Of a DNA stretch of 64,000 nucleotides, positions 9,810 through 16,835 are shown piece after piece. Position 1 is the stretch's first letter. Every line of letters starts with the position of its first letter. The translations under genes were made by a program, and so were the position numbers. The notes under the pieces were generated by a model. The model did no database searches and had not been told where the DNA came from. It saw nothing but the letters and a program-made list of their open reading frames with translations. The DNA comes from Chloroflexota bacterium (GTDB lineage: Bacteria; Chloroflexota; Anaerolineae; Anaerolineales; Villigracilaceae). Location: the NCBI GenBank assembly GCA_016191845.1, contig JACPVF010000015.1:1-64000 (forward strand). The letters run 5' to 3'.

Positions 9810-10166
9810 TTACAGGTGCAGGTGGGAGAGGGTCAGGCCATCGTCGCCGGCCAGGGAATGCTGGATGGCGTAGACGCGGCGCAGGTAACGGCGGGCGGCG
9901 CCTTCGAAGCGGAAGAGCGGTTCGCCCTCGTAGACGAAGGCCAGGCGGGTGCGGCGGAAGATCGTCCACCCCACGGCGTGCGGCGCGCCCGGGTAGCTGC
10001 GTTCGAGGTCCAGGGGGCGGCCCTGCCGCCAGGCTTGGAGGGTTTCGTCGAGGGTGAGGAAGTCGGGAGAGTGCGCCAGGCAGGCTCGGAAGGGCAGGAC
10101 GAGCAGCTCGGGATTGGAACGGTCCAGGCGCAGGATGGGACCGCGGAGATCAGCCCAGGTCTTCAT
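9810..10166 (-). CDS. Hypothetical protein (118 aa)
   Basis: MKTWADLRGPILRLDRS start; compact basic/aromatic protein. The frame is open further upstream, but the Met at 10166, with AGGTG nearby, overlaps the end of the DUF6908-like gene by 17 bases and gives a compact gene. No family recognised. Confidence 0.6.
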   Translation of the reverse strand: MKTWADLRGPILRLDRSNPELLVLPFRACLAHSPDFLTLDETLQAWRQGRPLDLERSYPGAPHAVGWTIFRRTRLAFVYEGEPLFRFEGAARRYLRRVYAIQHSLAGDDGLTLSHLHL

Positions 10167-10557
10167 CGTGCACCTGTCCCTTGTGCGCCCAACCCTGGGC
10201 CTTGAGGTTGCGCGCCCACAACGCGAGGAAGGCGGACACCTCCTTGTGGAAACGGGTGTCCACGTAGGTCTTCCCGTCCCGTTCAAAGAACTTTTGGCGA
10301 TAGCCCCCGAGAGCCTGGGTAATGGCGGTCGGCACCCAGGAGGGGTAGTGCAGTTCCACGTCCGGGTCGGGGACCAGGTCGCCGTTCTGTTCGTAGTAAT
10401 GCGCGACGCTGATCAGGTTCCCGTGGCGCTCGATCACCAGCCGTTCGTAGCCGGGCTGATCGAAGCGCACGTGGAAGGAGTCGTTTTGGTGGAAGGCCTC
10501 CAGCAGGCCGTGGGCGGCGAGCAGGCCTTCGATGGTGGTTTGAAAGAGGGTGGTCAT
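10150..10557 (-). CDS. DUF6908-like protein (135 aa)
   Basis: The segment SVAHYYEQNGDLVPDPD and a following Trp/Asn-rich C-terminal part resemble the DUF6908 family of mobile-element proteins (recognition by motif, not by search). The ATG at 10557 has GGAG upstream; the upstream extension has only a TTG. A perfect hairpin lies 17 bases before the start. Role unknown; the family is usually encoded among plasmid and integrative-element genes. Confidence 0.65.
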   Translation of the reverse strand: MTTLFQTTIEGLLAAHGLLEAFHQNDSFHVRFDQPGYERLVIERHGNLISVAHYYEQNGDLVPDPDVELHYPSWVPTAITQALGGYRQKFFERDGKTYVDTRFHKEVSAFLALWARNLKAQGWAHKGQVHDEDLG

Positions 10558-10574
10558 GTGGGTCTCCAAATAGA

Positions 10575-10601
10575 AAGGAGGGCGCTACAAGCGCCCTCCT
10601 T
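10575..10601 (-). terminator. Perfect 12-bp hairpin upstream of the DUF6908-like gene
   Basis: AAGGAGGGCGCT (10575-10586) pairs with AGCGCCCTCCTT (10590-10601) with a 3-base loop. The minus-strand tail TTTCTATTT leads into GGAG and the start at 10557. The upstream gene ends at 10609. Confidence 0.7.
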
Positions 10602-10608
10602 GTGAATG

Positions 10609-11371
10609 TTATTCTTCCCAGCCGCTGATCGAGTCCTCGAAGGCGGCTTCGAGCCAGTTGTCATCGCCCAGGCGCGCGGCGTTTTCGTACTGTTCCACCA
10701 GCGGCCCCTCATCTGGTTCGAGGTCGGGTTCGGGCTGTTCCTCGTCGGGACGCAGGGGCAGGTCGAGGGGAAAGTCGCCGGCATTCCAGATCGGCAGGGT
10801 CTGGAAGAGCTGGTAGCCGGGCCGGCAGAAGTCATGAGGGTCGGCGCCGGGCGAGACGATCACCACGTATTCCTCCTCCTCGGAGAGGTAATGGGCGAGT
10901 AGGAAGGCGGGCGGGTCGCTCTCGGGCAGGGGGTATGGACCAGGGCGGCAGGGGCACGGCGGCCTGCCCGAACAGCCAGGTAACCTTCTCCGCCAGCCAG
11001 ACCAGGTCATCCTCGCGGTTGTAGATCGTGGCGCGCGGATCGCCGGCTGCGGGTTCGAGGTGCGGGCTGTATTCGTCGGGCTTTTGGTCCATCAGCGCGT
11101 AGGCGCAGGTATCGATCTGAACGGCCACGATCTCCTCGTCCTGCCATTTCCAATGGACCGAGCCCACGTATTCACAGGGCTTGGAGAAGGCGCCGGATTG
11201 CATCTGGATATCCTCCCAGCCCTGCGGGTGATCCTGCGGGGTGCACCAGACTTGGAAGCCGCCGCTGCCGGCTTCATACAGGGCGGAGGGATCGGGGTTG
11301 CTGGCGATGTCCAGAACGCGGGCCAGTTCGAGCACAGGTCGCATGTAATCATGCGCATAGGTGAAGGACAT
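10609..11371 (-). pseudogene. Frameshifted hypothetical gene (two overlapping frames of one protein)
   Basis: The 5' part starts at 11371 (AAGGAGAAATTC before ATG; MSFTYAHDYMRPV) and stays in frame to about 10930. The rest of the sense-like protein (LPESDPPAFLLAHYLSEEEE, to the stop at 10609) continues in the +1 frame. The switch point coincides with a run of five Gs on the plus strand (10929-10933): removing one base would give one protein of roughly 250 aa ending ISGWEE. Beyond the switch the first frame reads a low-complexity Arg/Pro tail to a stop at 10832. It may be a real mutation, an assembly error or, less likely, programmed +1 frameshifting on CCC CCT. No family recognised. Confidence 0.65.
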
Positions 11372-11397
11372 GAATTTCTCCTTTTCAGAGAGTGGAG

Positions 11398-12090
11398 CTA
11401 TCCGCCACGCGGACCGTCGTAATGAGCCTGGTGATCGAATTCCTCGCATCCCCCGCTCCATCGGATATGTCCGCAGAACCCCATGCCGCCTTCGAAATAT
11501 TTCAACTCGAAGGCGTGGTCGGGGAACATGGAGGCCATTCTTTCGATCACGGGAATGGGGGGACACCAGGCAGTGTCGAACTCCAGGAAGGCTTGCAGGG
11601 GTTCGGCATCCGGCATGGGGCTGCCGCATTGACGGCAGGTCAGCACTGTCAGCCCTTCAGTCTTCTGAACTGTTTGGCAACAGGGACATTTGGATGTCTT
11701 TTGCAGAGGCCGGGATGGGTCGGCAAGAGTGGTGAGACGAACCTGGGAGGCATTCCACTTCGTCGCCCAATTATCACAGCACCATTCATAACCCCCCGAG
11801 TTGTACCCATCCTGGATCCAAGGGGTGCCGGGTTCAACCCCATATTCCAGCCCCAGCGCCTCGAGCTTTTGCCGTCGTTCGGGGTCGTCCTGGGAAATGG
11901 CCAGGAATTTTTCCTGATAGGCAGCCGCGCGCAGGTCCAGGTCCCGGTAAATCTGCGGGTAGGGAATGATGCGGTTGAAGTCGAGCAGAAGGACCTCCTG
12001 ATCCGATCCGTTCCCGGAACGGATGGCTTCCAGCACCCGATTGATATTCGGGCCGCTGATGGTCAGTTCGTTTTCGCACCAATTGGGCAT
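11398..12090 (-). CDS. YubB/DUF1281-like ferredoxin-fold protein with zinc-ribbon insert
   Basis: 230 aa. The N-terminus MPNWCENELTISGP is the hallmark of the YubB/api92 (DUF1281) family found on plasmids and phages. A CPCC...CRQC ribbon is inserted in the middle, and the C-terminus carries a WSGG segment. AAGGAGTAATCTC precedes the ATG. The family has no firmly established function. It sits between the frameshifted gene and a 119-aa gene in the element operon. Confidence 0.78.
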   Translation of the reverse strand: MPNWCENELTISGPNINRVLEAIRSGNGSDQEVLLLDFNRIIPYPQIYRDLDLRAAAYQEKFLAISQDDPERRQKLEALGLEYGVEPGTPWIQDGYNSGGYEWCCDNWATKWNASQVRLTTLADPSRPLQKTSKCPCCQTVQKTEGLTVLTCRQCGSPMPDAEPLQAFLEFDTAWCPPIPVIERMASMFPDHAFELKYFEGGMGFCGHIRWSGGCEEFDHQAHYDGPRGG

Positions 12091-12094
12091 GAGA

Positions 12095-12454
12095 TTACTC
12101 CTTGGGTTGAGTGGCTTCCTGACGGATTTCGTCCATCAGGTTGGGTTGGGATGTGGATTCGAATGAGTCCTCTGCCGCGCATTCGCGCGCGATGGCCAGT
12201 TCCTCTGCGGTCAGGCCCTCTTCCGCAACGGTTTCGTCCATGCGCGGGTCGGCGCAGGCCAGACGTTCGGCATCGGCGGCCGTGCGCAGGTGCGGATTGT
12301 TCCGCCCGTAGCGGGCGAAGTAATGCGCGCCGAGGCGGCTGTGAAAGGGGCCGATTACCGCCGCATAGAGGTGGCCGTGTGACTCACTCGTCGGGGTACG
12401 CGGGCTGTGGAAGAGTGTGAGTTCCCCGCAATGCTTGCCGAGGTAATAGGGCAT
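12095..12454 (-). CDS. Hypothetical protein (119 aa)
   Basis: Starts MPYYLGKHCGEL with CAGGAGACCCC before the ATG. The C-terminal half is strongly acidic. No recognised motif. Its first 100 bases overlap the upstream gene (12355-12783) in another frame. Confidence 0.6.
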   Translation of the reverse strand: MPYYLGKHCGELTLFHSPRTPTSESHGHLYAAVIGPFHSRLGAHYFARYGRNNPHLRTAADAERLACADPRMDETVAEEGLTAEELAIARECAAEDSFESTSQPNLMDEIRQEATQPKE

Positions 12455-12783
12455 GGGGTCTCCTGAAAATCCTGGATCAGGCCCAGACGGACGAGGCCGG
12501 GCTGCAGTTCGACCCGCAGCCGCAGGCTCCTTTCCTTGTGGGGAAGGAGGAAGGTCGCGACGGTGCAGGCTGGGTCCAGGGACAGTTGGAAGTGCGCCAG
12601 CCAGAGGGCGTCGTACAGGCGCTGGTTGTATTCGGCGGATGGCTGTTCCAGGGCGTCGTGCAGGTCCTGACTGATCTCGACTGGACCGGAAAAGCCGGTC
12701 CCTTGGGCCAGGGGAGTGACGTCCAGCCAGGGCCGATGCAGGGAGGGACGGGTGGGCGGGGACAGGTCGAGTGGCAGTTGCAT
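12355..12783 (-). CDS. DUF6573-like hypothetical protein (142 aa)
   Basis: The pattern TPLAQGTGF..PVEIS, then RLYDALWLAHF, resembles DUF6573-type mobile-element proteins (motif recognition, moderate). The start has AGGAGGCTCA before ATG. The last third (after about residue 108) overlaps the next gene by 100 bases and turns Ser/Thr/Arg-rich, so the 3' end may be out of frame; a shift there would fuse it to the 119-aa gene. Function unknown. Confidence 0.5.
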   Translation of the reverse strand: MQLPLDLSPPTRPSLHRPWLDVTPLAQGTGFSGPVEISQDLHDALEQPSAEYNQRLYDALWLAHFQLSLDPACTVATFLLPHKERSLRLRVELQPGLVRLGLIQDFQETPCPITSASIAGNSHSSTARVPRRVSHTATSMRR

Positions 12784-12791
12784 TGAGCCTC

Positions 12792-13508
12792 CTAGTTGAA
12801 GCCCAGACCGCGTTCCTTGAGCGAGACCCAGCGCCCCTGGCCGATCACCAGGTGGTCCAGCAGGCTGACATCCAGCAGCTTGCCGGCCTGCACCATGGCG
12901 CGCGTCACGGCCACGTCATCGGGCGAGGGCGTGGGGTCCCCGCTGGGATGGTTGTGGACCACGATGATGGCGGGACTCAGGCGGCGGACAGCGGCCTGGA
13001 AGATTTCGCCCACGCGTACCTGGGAGGAGTTGATCGAGCCCTGGTAGATCTCCACGATGTCCAGCACGTGATTGCGAATGTCCAGCAGCATCACGCGCAG
13101 GTGTTCCTTTTCAAGCAGGGCCATCTCGTGCTGGACCAGGGCGGCGGCGTCGGCCGGAGAATTGATGGTGGGGCGTTCTTCAGTGGGCAGGTTCATGCGC
13201 AGGCCCAGGGTCAGGGCGGCCTTGATGCGGATGGCGGTGGCCTGGTTGATGCCCCGCACCCGCGCCAGTTCGGCCGGGTGGGCCTGGTACAGGCGGCGCA
13301 GGCTGCCATCGAAGCGGGAAAGCAGATCCTGGGAGATCTCAATCTGCCGCCCCCCGCCGATCACAGCCGCCAACAGTTCGGTGAGGTTGCAGGCCGAGGC
13401 ATCGCGGGTGATGCGGTAGGCAGGCTGTTCACTCAGCGGCAGGCTGTGCAGTTGGGAGCGTTCGTAGGGGGCGGGAGCCTGCAGGAGGGTGGGAGTGGGT
13501 TGGGTCAT
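12792..13508 (-). CDS. radC: RadC/JAB-domain protein
   Basis: 238 aa. An N-terminal helix-hairpin-like segment is followed by the RadC JAB/MPN metalloprotease fold: Glu168 (GEIFQAA), then H185-N-H187-PSGDPTPS-x2-D, the JAMM zinc site. RadC-type proteins are frequent on phages and integrative elements; despite the old name, a DNA-repair role is not established. AAGGAGTCCC precedes the ATG at 13508. It is encoded between the beta-clamp gene and the small element genes, which fits a role in element DNA metabolism. Confidence 0.88.
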   Translation of the reverse strand: MTQPTPTLLQAPAPYERSQLHSLPLSEQPAYRITRDASACNLTELLAAVIGGGRQIEISQDLLSRFDGSLRRLYQAHPAELARVRGINQATAIRIKAALTLGLRMNLPTEERPTINSPADAAALVQHEMALLEKEHLRVMLLDIRNHVLDIVEIYQGSINSSQVRVGEIFQAAVRRLSPAIIVVHNHPSGDPTPSPDDVAVTRAMVQAGKLLDVSLLDHLVIGQGRWVSLKERGLGFN

Positions 13509-13528
13509 GGGACTCCTTGGAATAAGTG

Positions 13529-13551
13529 GACGGCGCCTCGAAGGCGCCGTC
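13529..13551 (-). terminator. Perfect 10-bp hairpin between clamp and radC genes
   Basis: GACGGCGCCT (13529-13538) pairs with AGGCGCCGTC (13542-13551) with a 3-base loop. The minus-strand tail CACTTATTCC is only weakly T-rich, so termination would be inefficient. The stem lies 20 bases before the radC start at 13508. Confidence 0.5.
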
Positions 13552-13562
13552 TGGATCGTGGG

Positions 13563-14726
13563 TCATGCCGCAGCCATTTCGGGCAATTGGAAGGCGAGCG
13601 CCTCCTCCTCGGGGAAGGGGTCCTTTGCGCCTTCCAGCAGTAGGGGCATGATCAGGGAGGTGAAGGAACCGGCTTCCAACAGGATGGGCTGTTGGGGGGT
13701 GCCCAACTGCAGGGTGACCTCCCCCTTCACAGTCTCCACGAGGCGTTTCAGGAACGCGGCGGAGAACCAGGCCGAGGCCGGCTGGCCGGTTGCGGTGCCC
13801 TCCAGCAGGTTGCGCGCGCGGCCGGTGTCCGTCTCGGCCGAGGCGATGCGGGCTGCCCCATCCCGCGCCTTGAGGAATGTGTTTTGCGTACCCATGGCCT
13901 GCACCATGCGGATGGATTGCATCAGGCTGGGCTGCGGGATGACCAGGCGCGCCCGTTCGTTCCCACGGGCGGTTTCGATCAGGGTGACGATCTGGTCCGC
14001 GGGAAAGGGGCCGGAGGCGGCGACCGTGGCCAGGGACAGGTTCTTGTCTCCCTGCGGGTTGGAAATCTGGAAGAGGTAGCGGCCCCCGCCCAGGCAGTGG
14101 ATGCGTACCCGGTCGCGTTCCTCCACCAGAGAGGCCAGCAGGCGGGCAAAGCCTAGCGGTAGGCAGAGCGAAACGGGCTCGGCCGGGCCTTCGATGGTCT
14201 CCTGGATGCGGCCGGCCGAATAGCCGTCTGCAGCCAGGGCAATGGCCTCTCTTGAAGCGAGGGTCAGGTGCAGAACCTCTAGGCTGGCGCGGGAGGGATC
14301 CTGGCAGGCGAAGGGCAGGACGCGCGTCAGGCTGCGCAGGATGCCGCCGGTCAGGGTTGCGAGAGGAGAGGTTACCCCATCCTCGATCCGCGGCAGATCC
14401 TCCTCCACCCGGCGCAGGGTGGTGCGGTTGGCGCCGCATTGCAGGACGAGCGCACTCTCCTCGGCCGACAGCCGGATTTCGCCAGTCAGGGTTTCCACCA
14501 CGGCGTGCAGGATCTGGGCGTCCACGTGGATGGAGAGGGCTTCATTGCAATCGGCAGGCACTTGGGCCTGAGCCGCGGTCTCGCCGTTGAAGCAGGTCAG
14601 GCGCAGTCCGCTATCCGGGTCGGCATCCAGGCGCACCAGGGCCAGGGCGGCTAATGAACTCTTCGAACTGGCGCGGGTGACGGCCTTCAGGGCATGGTGC
14701 AGGAGTTCCTGGGAGAGGACGATCAT
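13563..14726 (-). CDS. dnaN: DNA polymerase III beta subunit (sliding clamp)
   Basis: 387 aa, the usual length for DnaN. It shows the three-domain clamp pattern: IVLSQELLHHALKAV...SSLAALALV at the start, a mid-protein segment with LALAADGYSAGRIQE, and a third domain ending LLLEGAKDPFPEEEAL. AAGGAGGGTTCCTC precedes the ATG at 14726, which overlaps the stop of the small membrane gene by 4 bases. With the primase next to it, the element carries part of its own replication machinery; no polymerase gene lies in the same operon. It acts as the processivity ring on DNA. A chromosomal housekeeping copy is expected elsewhere. Confidence 0.85.
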   Translation of the reverse strand: MIVLSQELLHHALKAVTRASSKSSLAALALVRLDADPDSGLRLTCFNGETAAQAQVPADCNEALSIHVDAQILHAVVETLTGEIRLSAEESALVLQCGANRTTLRRVEEDLPRIEDGVTSPLATLTGGILRSLTRVLPFACQDPSRASLEVLHLTLASREAIALAADGYSAGRIQETIEGPAEPVSLCLPLGFARLLASLVEERDRVRIHCLGGGRYLFQISNPQGDKNLSLATVAASGPFPADQIVTLIETARGNERARLVIPQPSLMQSIRMVQAMGTQNTFLKARDGAARIASAETDTGRARNLLEGTATGQPASAWFSAAFLKRLVETVKGEVTLQLGTPQQPILLEAGSFTSLIMPLLLEGAKDPFPEEEALAFQLPEMAAA

Positions 14727-14872
14727 GAGGAACCCTCCTTGCGGCGGATGGCCTGCAGTCGCCGGTCCATCTCGTATTCGCCCGAGGCGACGTAGCGGAT
14801 CAGTTCGACCAGGAACCAAAGCGCCCAGCCGAGCACGAGCAGGGCGGCGATCAGAAGGAAAAGGGGGAACAT
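14723..14872 (-). CDS. Small single-pass membrane protein (49 aa)
   Basis: Reads MFPLFLLIAALLVLGWALWF, then LVELIRYVASGEYEMDRRL and a basic end. It has one N-terminal transmembrane helix and a short cytoplasmic-type tail. AAGGAGATCCC precedes the ATG. The stop overlaps the dnaN start as ATGA (14723-14726), strong evidence of coupling and of a real gene. Function unknown; it could be a membrane anchor for an element process. Confidence 0.75.
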   Translation of the reverse strand: MFPLFLLIAALLVLGWALWFLVELIRYVASGEYEMDRRLQAIRRKEGSS

Positions 14873-14894
14873 GGGATCTCCTTGGAAAACAAAA

Positions 14895-14923
14895 TCGGGG
14901 AGCGGCGGACTGCCGCTCCCCGA
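14895..14923 (-). terminator. Strong hairpin with T-rich tail upstream of the small membrane gene
   Basis: The 12-bp stem 14895-14906/14912-14923 (TCGGGGAGCGGC with its complement) has a 5-base loop and the minus-strand tail TTTTGTTTTCC, immediately followed by AAGGAGATCCC and the start at 14872. By structure it is a classic intrinsic terminator, yet it lies inside the operon, 16 bases after the primase stop. Confidence 0.8.
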
Positions 14924-14938
14924 GGGGATGGGGGATAT

Positions 14939-15931
14939 TTAGATTTCAGAAGGCCACCAGCCGCCCAGGATGGCCTCGTCGGGATCGAGACGGCCAGGCG
15001 GACGGATGGCATGCGCCTGCCCGCCGCCGTGTCGGATGGCAGCCGATACGGTTTGGATCCACTCTTCGCCGGCCGGGTCCGGGTCGGACAGCAGAATGTA
15101 TTCGTAGGCGGGGTGAAGGCGAAACCAGTCCAGCATTTTTGCGGACGGGCTGGACCCGTTGGTGTAGACTGCGACCGTGTCGGCGTCCCGCCCGAGCTGG
15201 TGCAGCTTCTGGGCGGTGAGGAGCAGATCGAAGAAGCCCTCCAGCACGATCAGGCTGCGCGTGGCGGGGGTGATGCGCCAGCTGCCCAGCGGCTGAAGGC
15301 GGTCGCCCCAGGTCTTGTGATTCTTTTTGGGGGTGAAGGTGCGCGCGCCGTTGGGGAGCAGATCTTCCGGCAGATAGCGCACATTGAGGACAGTGGGGTG
15401 GCTGGGCGGGTCGGCATACAGGACGCTGCCGGCCCACAGCCAGCTGCCGTCCTTGCGCACCATCAGGGAGCGGCGGGCGGCATCCTGGGTCTGGCGGTGC
15501 ACCCTGGGGCGGGGCAGGCCGTATCCCAGGCCATAGACCAGGGCTGTATAGGGCAGCACTCCGCGCGAGGCCAGGTAGGTCCAGGCGGGGGAAGGCTGCA
15601 GGGCCGAGCGGGCCTCGGACAGGGCCTCGTCCAGCAAGCCGACCTGGGAGGGCGGGCGTGTCGGGCGGGGGACCGATACGGGTGGGACCCAGTCGGCGTC
15701 CGACCCCCCGAGTTTTTGGCGCAGGGAGCGCAGCGAACCCCCGCTTGCACCGCAGCGCAGGCACTTCCAGTAGCCCTTGACCAGGTGCACCCCGAAGTTG
15801 GGATGACCGCCCTGGCCCATGCGGCCGGCATCGTCATGGAAGGGACACCAGAAGACGGCCCAGTCGCGGTTGCGCTCCACCTTGACCGCCGGACCGAGGA
15901 GTTCTTCCGCGGCGGAGAGGATGTCTTGCAT
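14939..15931 (-). CDS. DnaG-like primase (zinc-binding plus TOPRIM domains)
   Basis: 330 aa, much shorter than cellular DnaG (about 600). CHC2-type zinc site: C29-x2-H32 ... C57-x2-C60. The TOPRIM part starts IVLEGFFDLL (Glu231) and has DPDPAG (Asp283, Asp285) and DPDEAI near the end. It lacks the C-terminal helicase-interaction domain, as is typical of phage and plasmid primases. The AAGGAGG upstream is 14 bases away, longer than usual, but no alternative start codon occurs between it and the in-frame TGA. It would make primers for element replication together with the beta clamp downstream. Confidence 0.85.
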   Translation of the reverse strand: MQDILSAAEELLGPAVKVERNRDWAVFWCPFHDDAGRMGQGGHPNFGVHLVKGYWKCLRCGASGGSLRSLRQKLGGSDADWVPPVSVPRPTRPPSQVGLLDEALSEARSALQPSPAWTYLASRGVLPYTALVYGLGYGLPRPRVHRQTQDAARRSLMVRKDGSWLWAGSVLYADPPSHPTVLNVRYLPEDLLPNGARTFTPKKNHKTWGDRLQPLGSWRITPATRSLIVLEGFFDLLLTAQKLHQLGRDADTVAVYTNGSSPSAKMLDWFRLHPAYEYILLSDPDPAGEEWIQTVSAAIRHGGGQAHAIRPPGRLDPDEAILGGWWPSEI

Positions 15932-16024
15932 GGCGTTTTCTACGGCCTCCTTGGGATCGGGGAAAGTGGGACCAGGGGGCGGGATGCATGATCACGCATC
16001 CGCGCAGACCGGCCGGGCGGCGTC

Positions 16025-16255
16025 TCATCCGACCTCCACACTGGCCCAGCAGGGGGCCGTGGTGTAGACGGCGGCGTCTTCGCGCAGGAGTGTAACGGTG
16101 GCGGAGTACAGGTAGTCCCCCTGCTGTCGGCCGGCGGGAGCGGCGGTGTCGAGCAGACGCCCGTCCACGAGCACGCGGCGTTGGGCGGCGTTCAGGCGGA
16201 AGGGCGCGAAGATCTTGACGGTCTTGCTGGTTGTGGTATGATCAGAAGTGAACAT
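16025..16255 (-). CDS. Hypothetical protein (76 aa), first gene of the element operon
   Basis: MFTSDHTTTSKTVKIFAPF start; a small beta-rich protein with no recognised family. Its ATG lies inside the palindrome GAACATTTGTTC, so a repressor bound there would block its transcription or translation. No strong ribosome-binding site is seen. Its TGA overlaps an ATG (16026-16028) that opens a 64-codon frame running into the primase gene; that frame was not accepted. Confidence 0.55.
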   Translation of the reverse strand: MFTSDHTTTSKTVKIFAPFRLNAAQRRVLVDGRLLDTAAPAGRQQGDYLYSATVTLLREDAAVYTTAPCWASVEVG

Positions 16256-16261
16256 TTGTTC
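16250..16261. promoter_or_regulatory. LexA-like palindrome GAAC-N4-GTTC over the first start codon
   Basis: GAACATTTGTTC is a perfect match to the GAAC-N4-GTTC core of Gram-positive-type LexA (SOS) boxes. It overlaps the start codon of the first gene of the minus-strand operon. That LexA of this lineage uses the same core is an assumption. One 12-base site could occur by chance, but its position is suggestive. Confidence 0.45.
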
Positions 16262-16338
16262 TCACTTTGGCGCCGCCCAGTTGCCTCTGGACGGCGTCGT
16301 GTTGTACCGGGCCTCGCACCCCGGTGAGTCCTCGCTGG

Positions 16339-16387
16339 AAAACGAAAACGGGCGCCGCCCTGGAATAGTCCAGGAACGGCGCCCGTT
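16339..16387 (-). terminator. Intrinsic terminator in the operon leader
   Basis: The outer stem AACGGGCGCCG (16347-16357) pairs with CGGCGCCCGTT (16377-16387), with a second stem CCTGGA/TCCAGG inside (16359-16374). The minus-strand tail is TTTTCGTTTT (16348-16339). It lies about 300 bases after the promoter at 16657-16685 and 80-odd bases before the first gene. Confidence 0.85.
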
Positions 16388-16524
16388 TGGTGTGGGTGGA
16401 TATTCAATTGTGGATTGGAGTCAGGCCTCCTTGTGCATTGTGGAATGGATGCCGATACGGAGTGTTCAGCCTGTGTATCGGTGTGTCTTAGCCTGTCATG
16501 GGGTGCGGTTGAGGGAGAGGCATA

Positions 16525-16563
16525 TCAGGCGGAGCGGATGGTGTACATAGGTGGGAGCCTCCT
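16525..16563 (-). other. Seven-codon leader ORF with strong ribosome-binding site
   Basis: On the minus strand AGGAGG (16558-16563) is followed after 9 bases by ATG and a 7-residue frame (MYTIRSA, 16548-16525). A second short frame starts across the stop (TGATATG). It lies between the consensus promoter and the leader terminator, the layout of an attenuator leader peptide. Could be coincidence. Confidence 0.35.
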
Positions 16564-16656
16564 TTCTGGATGGGGAAGAGATGGAACGAAGGAAGCCCGG
16601 CGGTCTGCCAGGCTTCAGGAGAGGGGGAATGGATTGTGGAAATGGGAACGGTTGGG

Positions 16657-16685
16657 AGTATAGCGGCGCAGGCAGCGATTGTCAA
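16657..16685 (-). promoter_or_regulatory. Consensus sigma-70-type promoter of the left element operon
   Basis: On the minus strand TTGACA (16685-16680), a 17-base spacer, and TATACT (16662-16657). This is the best promoter seen in the window. It points into a roughly 390-base leader holding the short ORF, the terminator at 16339-16387 and then the primase/clamp operon. Confidence 0.8.
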
Positions 16686-16743
16686 AGTACGTAGGCGGCA
16701 ATTTCACGCCCCCTTTCCCTAGGGGTGGATTTGGGGGTCCGGC

Positions 16744-16772
16744 TTGATTTTGTCTTCCCTTTTGAGTATGCT
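16744..16772 (+). promoter_or_regulatory. Probable promoter of the MBL-fold hydrolase gene
   Basis: TTGATT (16744-16749), 17-base spacer, TATGCT (16767-16772), about 64 bases upstream of the start at 16836. It diverges from the element promoter at 16657-16685. The rest of 16262-16835 holds only the leader features listed separately. Confidence 0.55.
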
Positions 16773-16835
16773 GGAGACACTGGATTTGAATTGCGGGAAC
16801 GTCATCCGCCTGCCTGGTCCTGAAAAGGAGTTCCA

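Noticed and set aside
15834..16028. 64-codon minus frame starting in ATGA overlap with the 76-aa gene
   Set aside because: Arg/Pro-rich, overlaps the primase start by about 97 bases, no motif; the overlap start alone is not enough.
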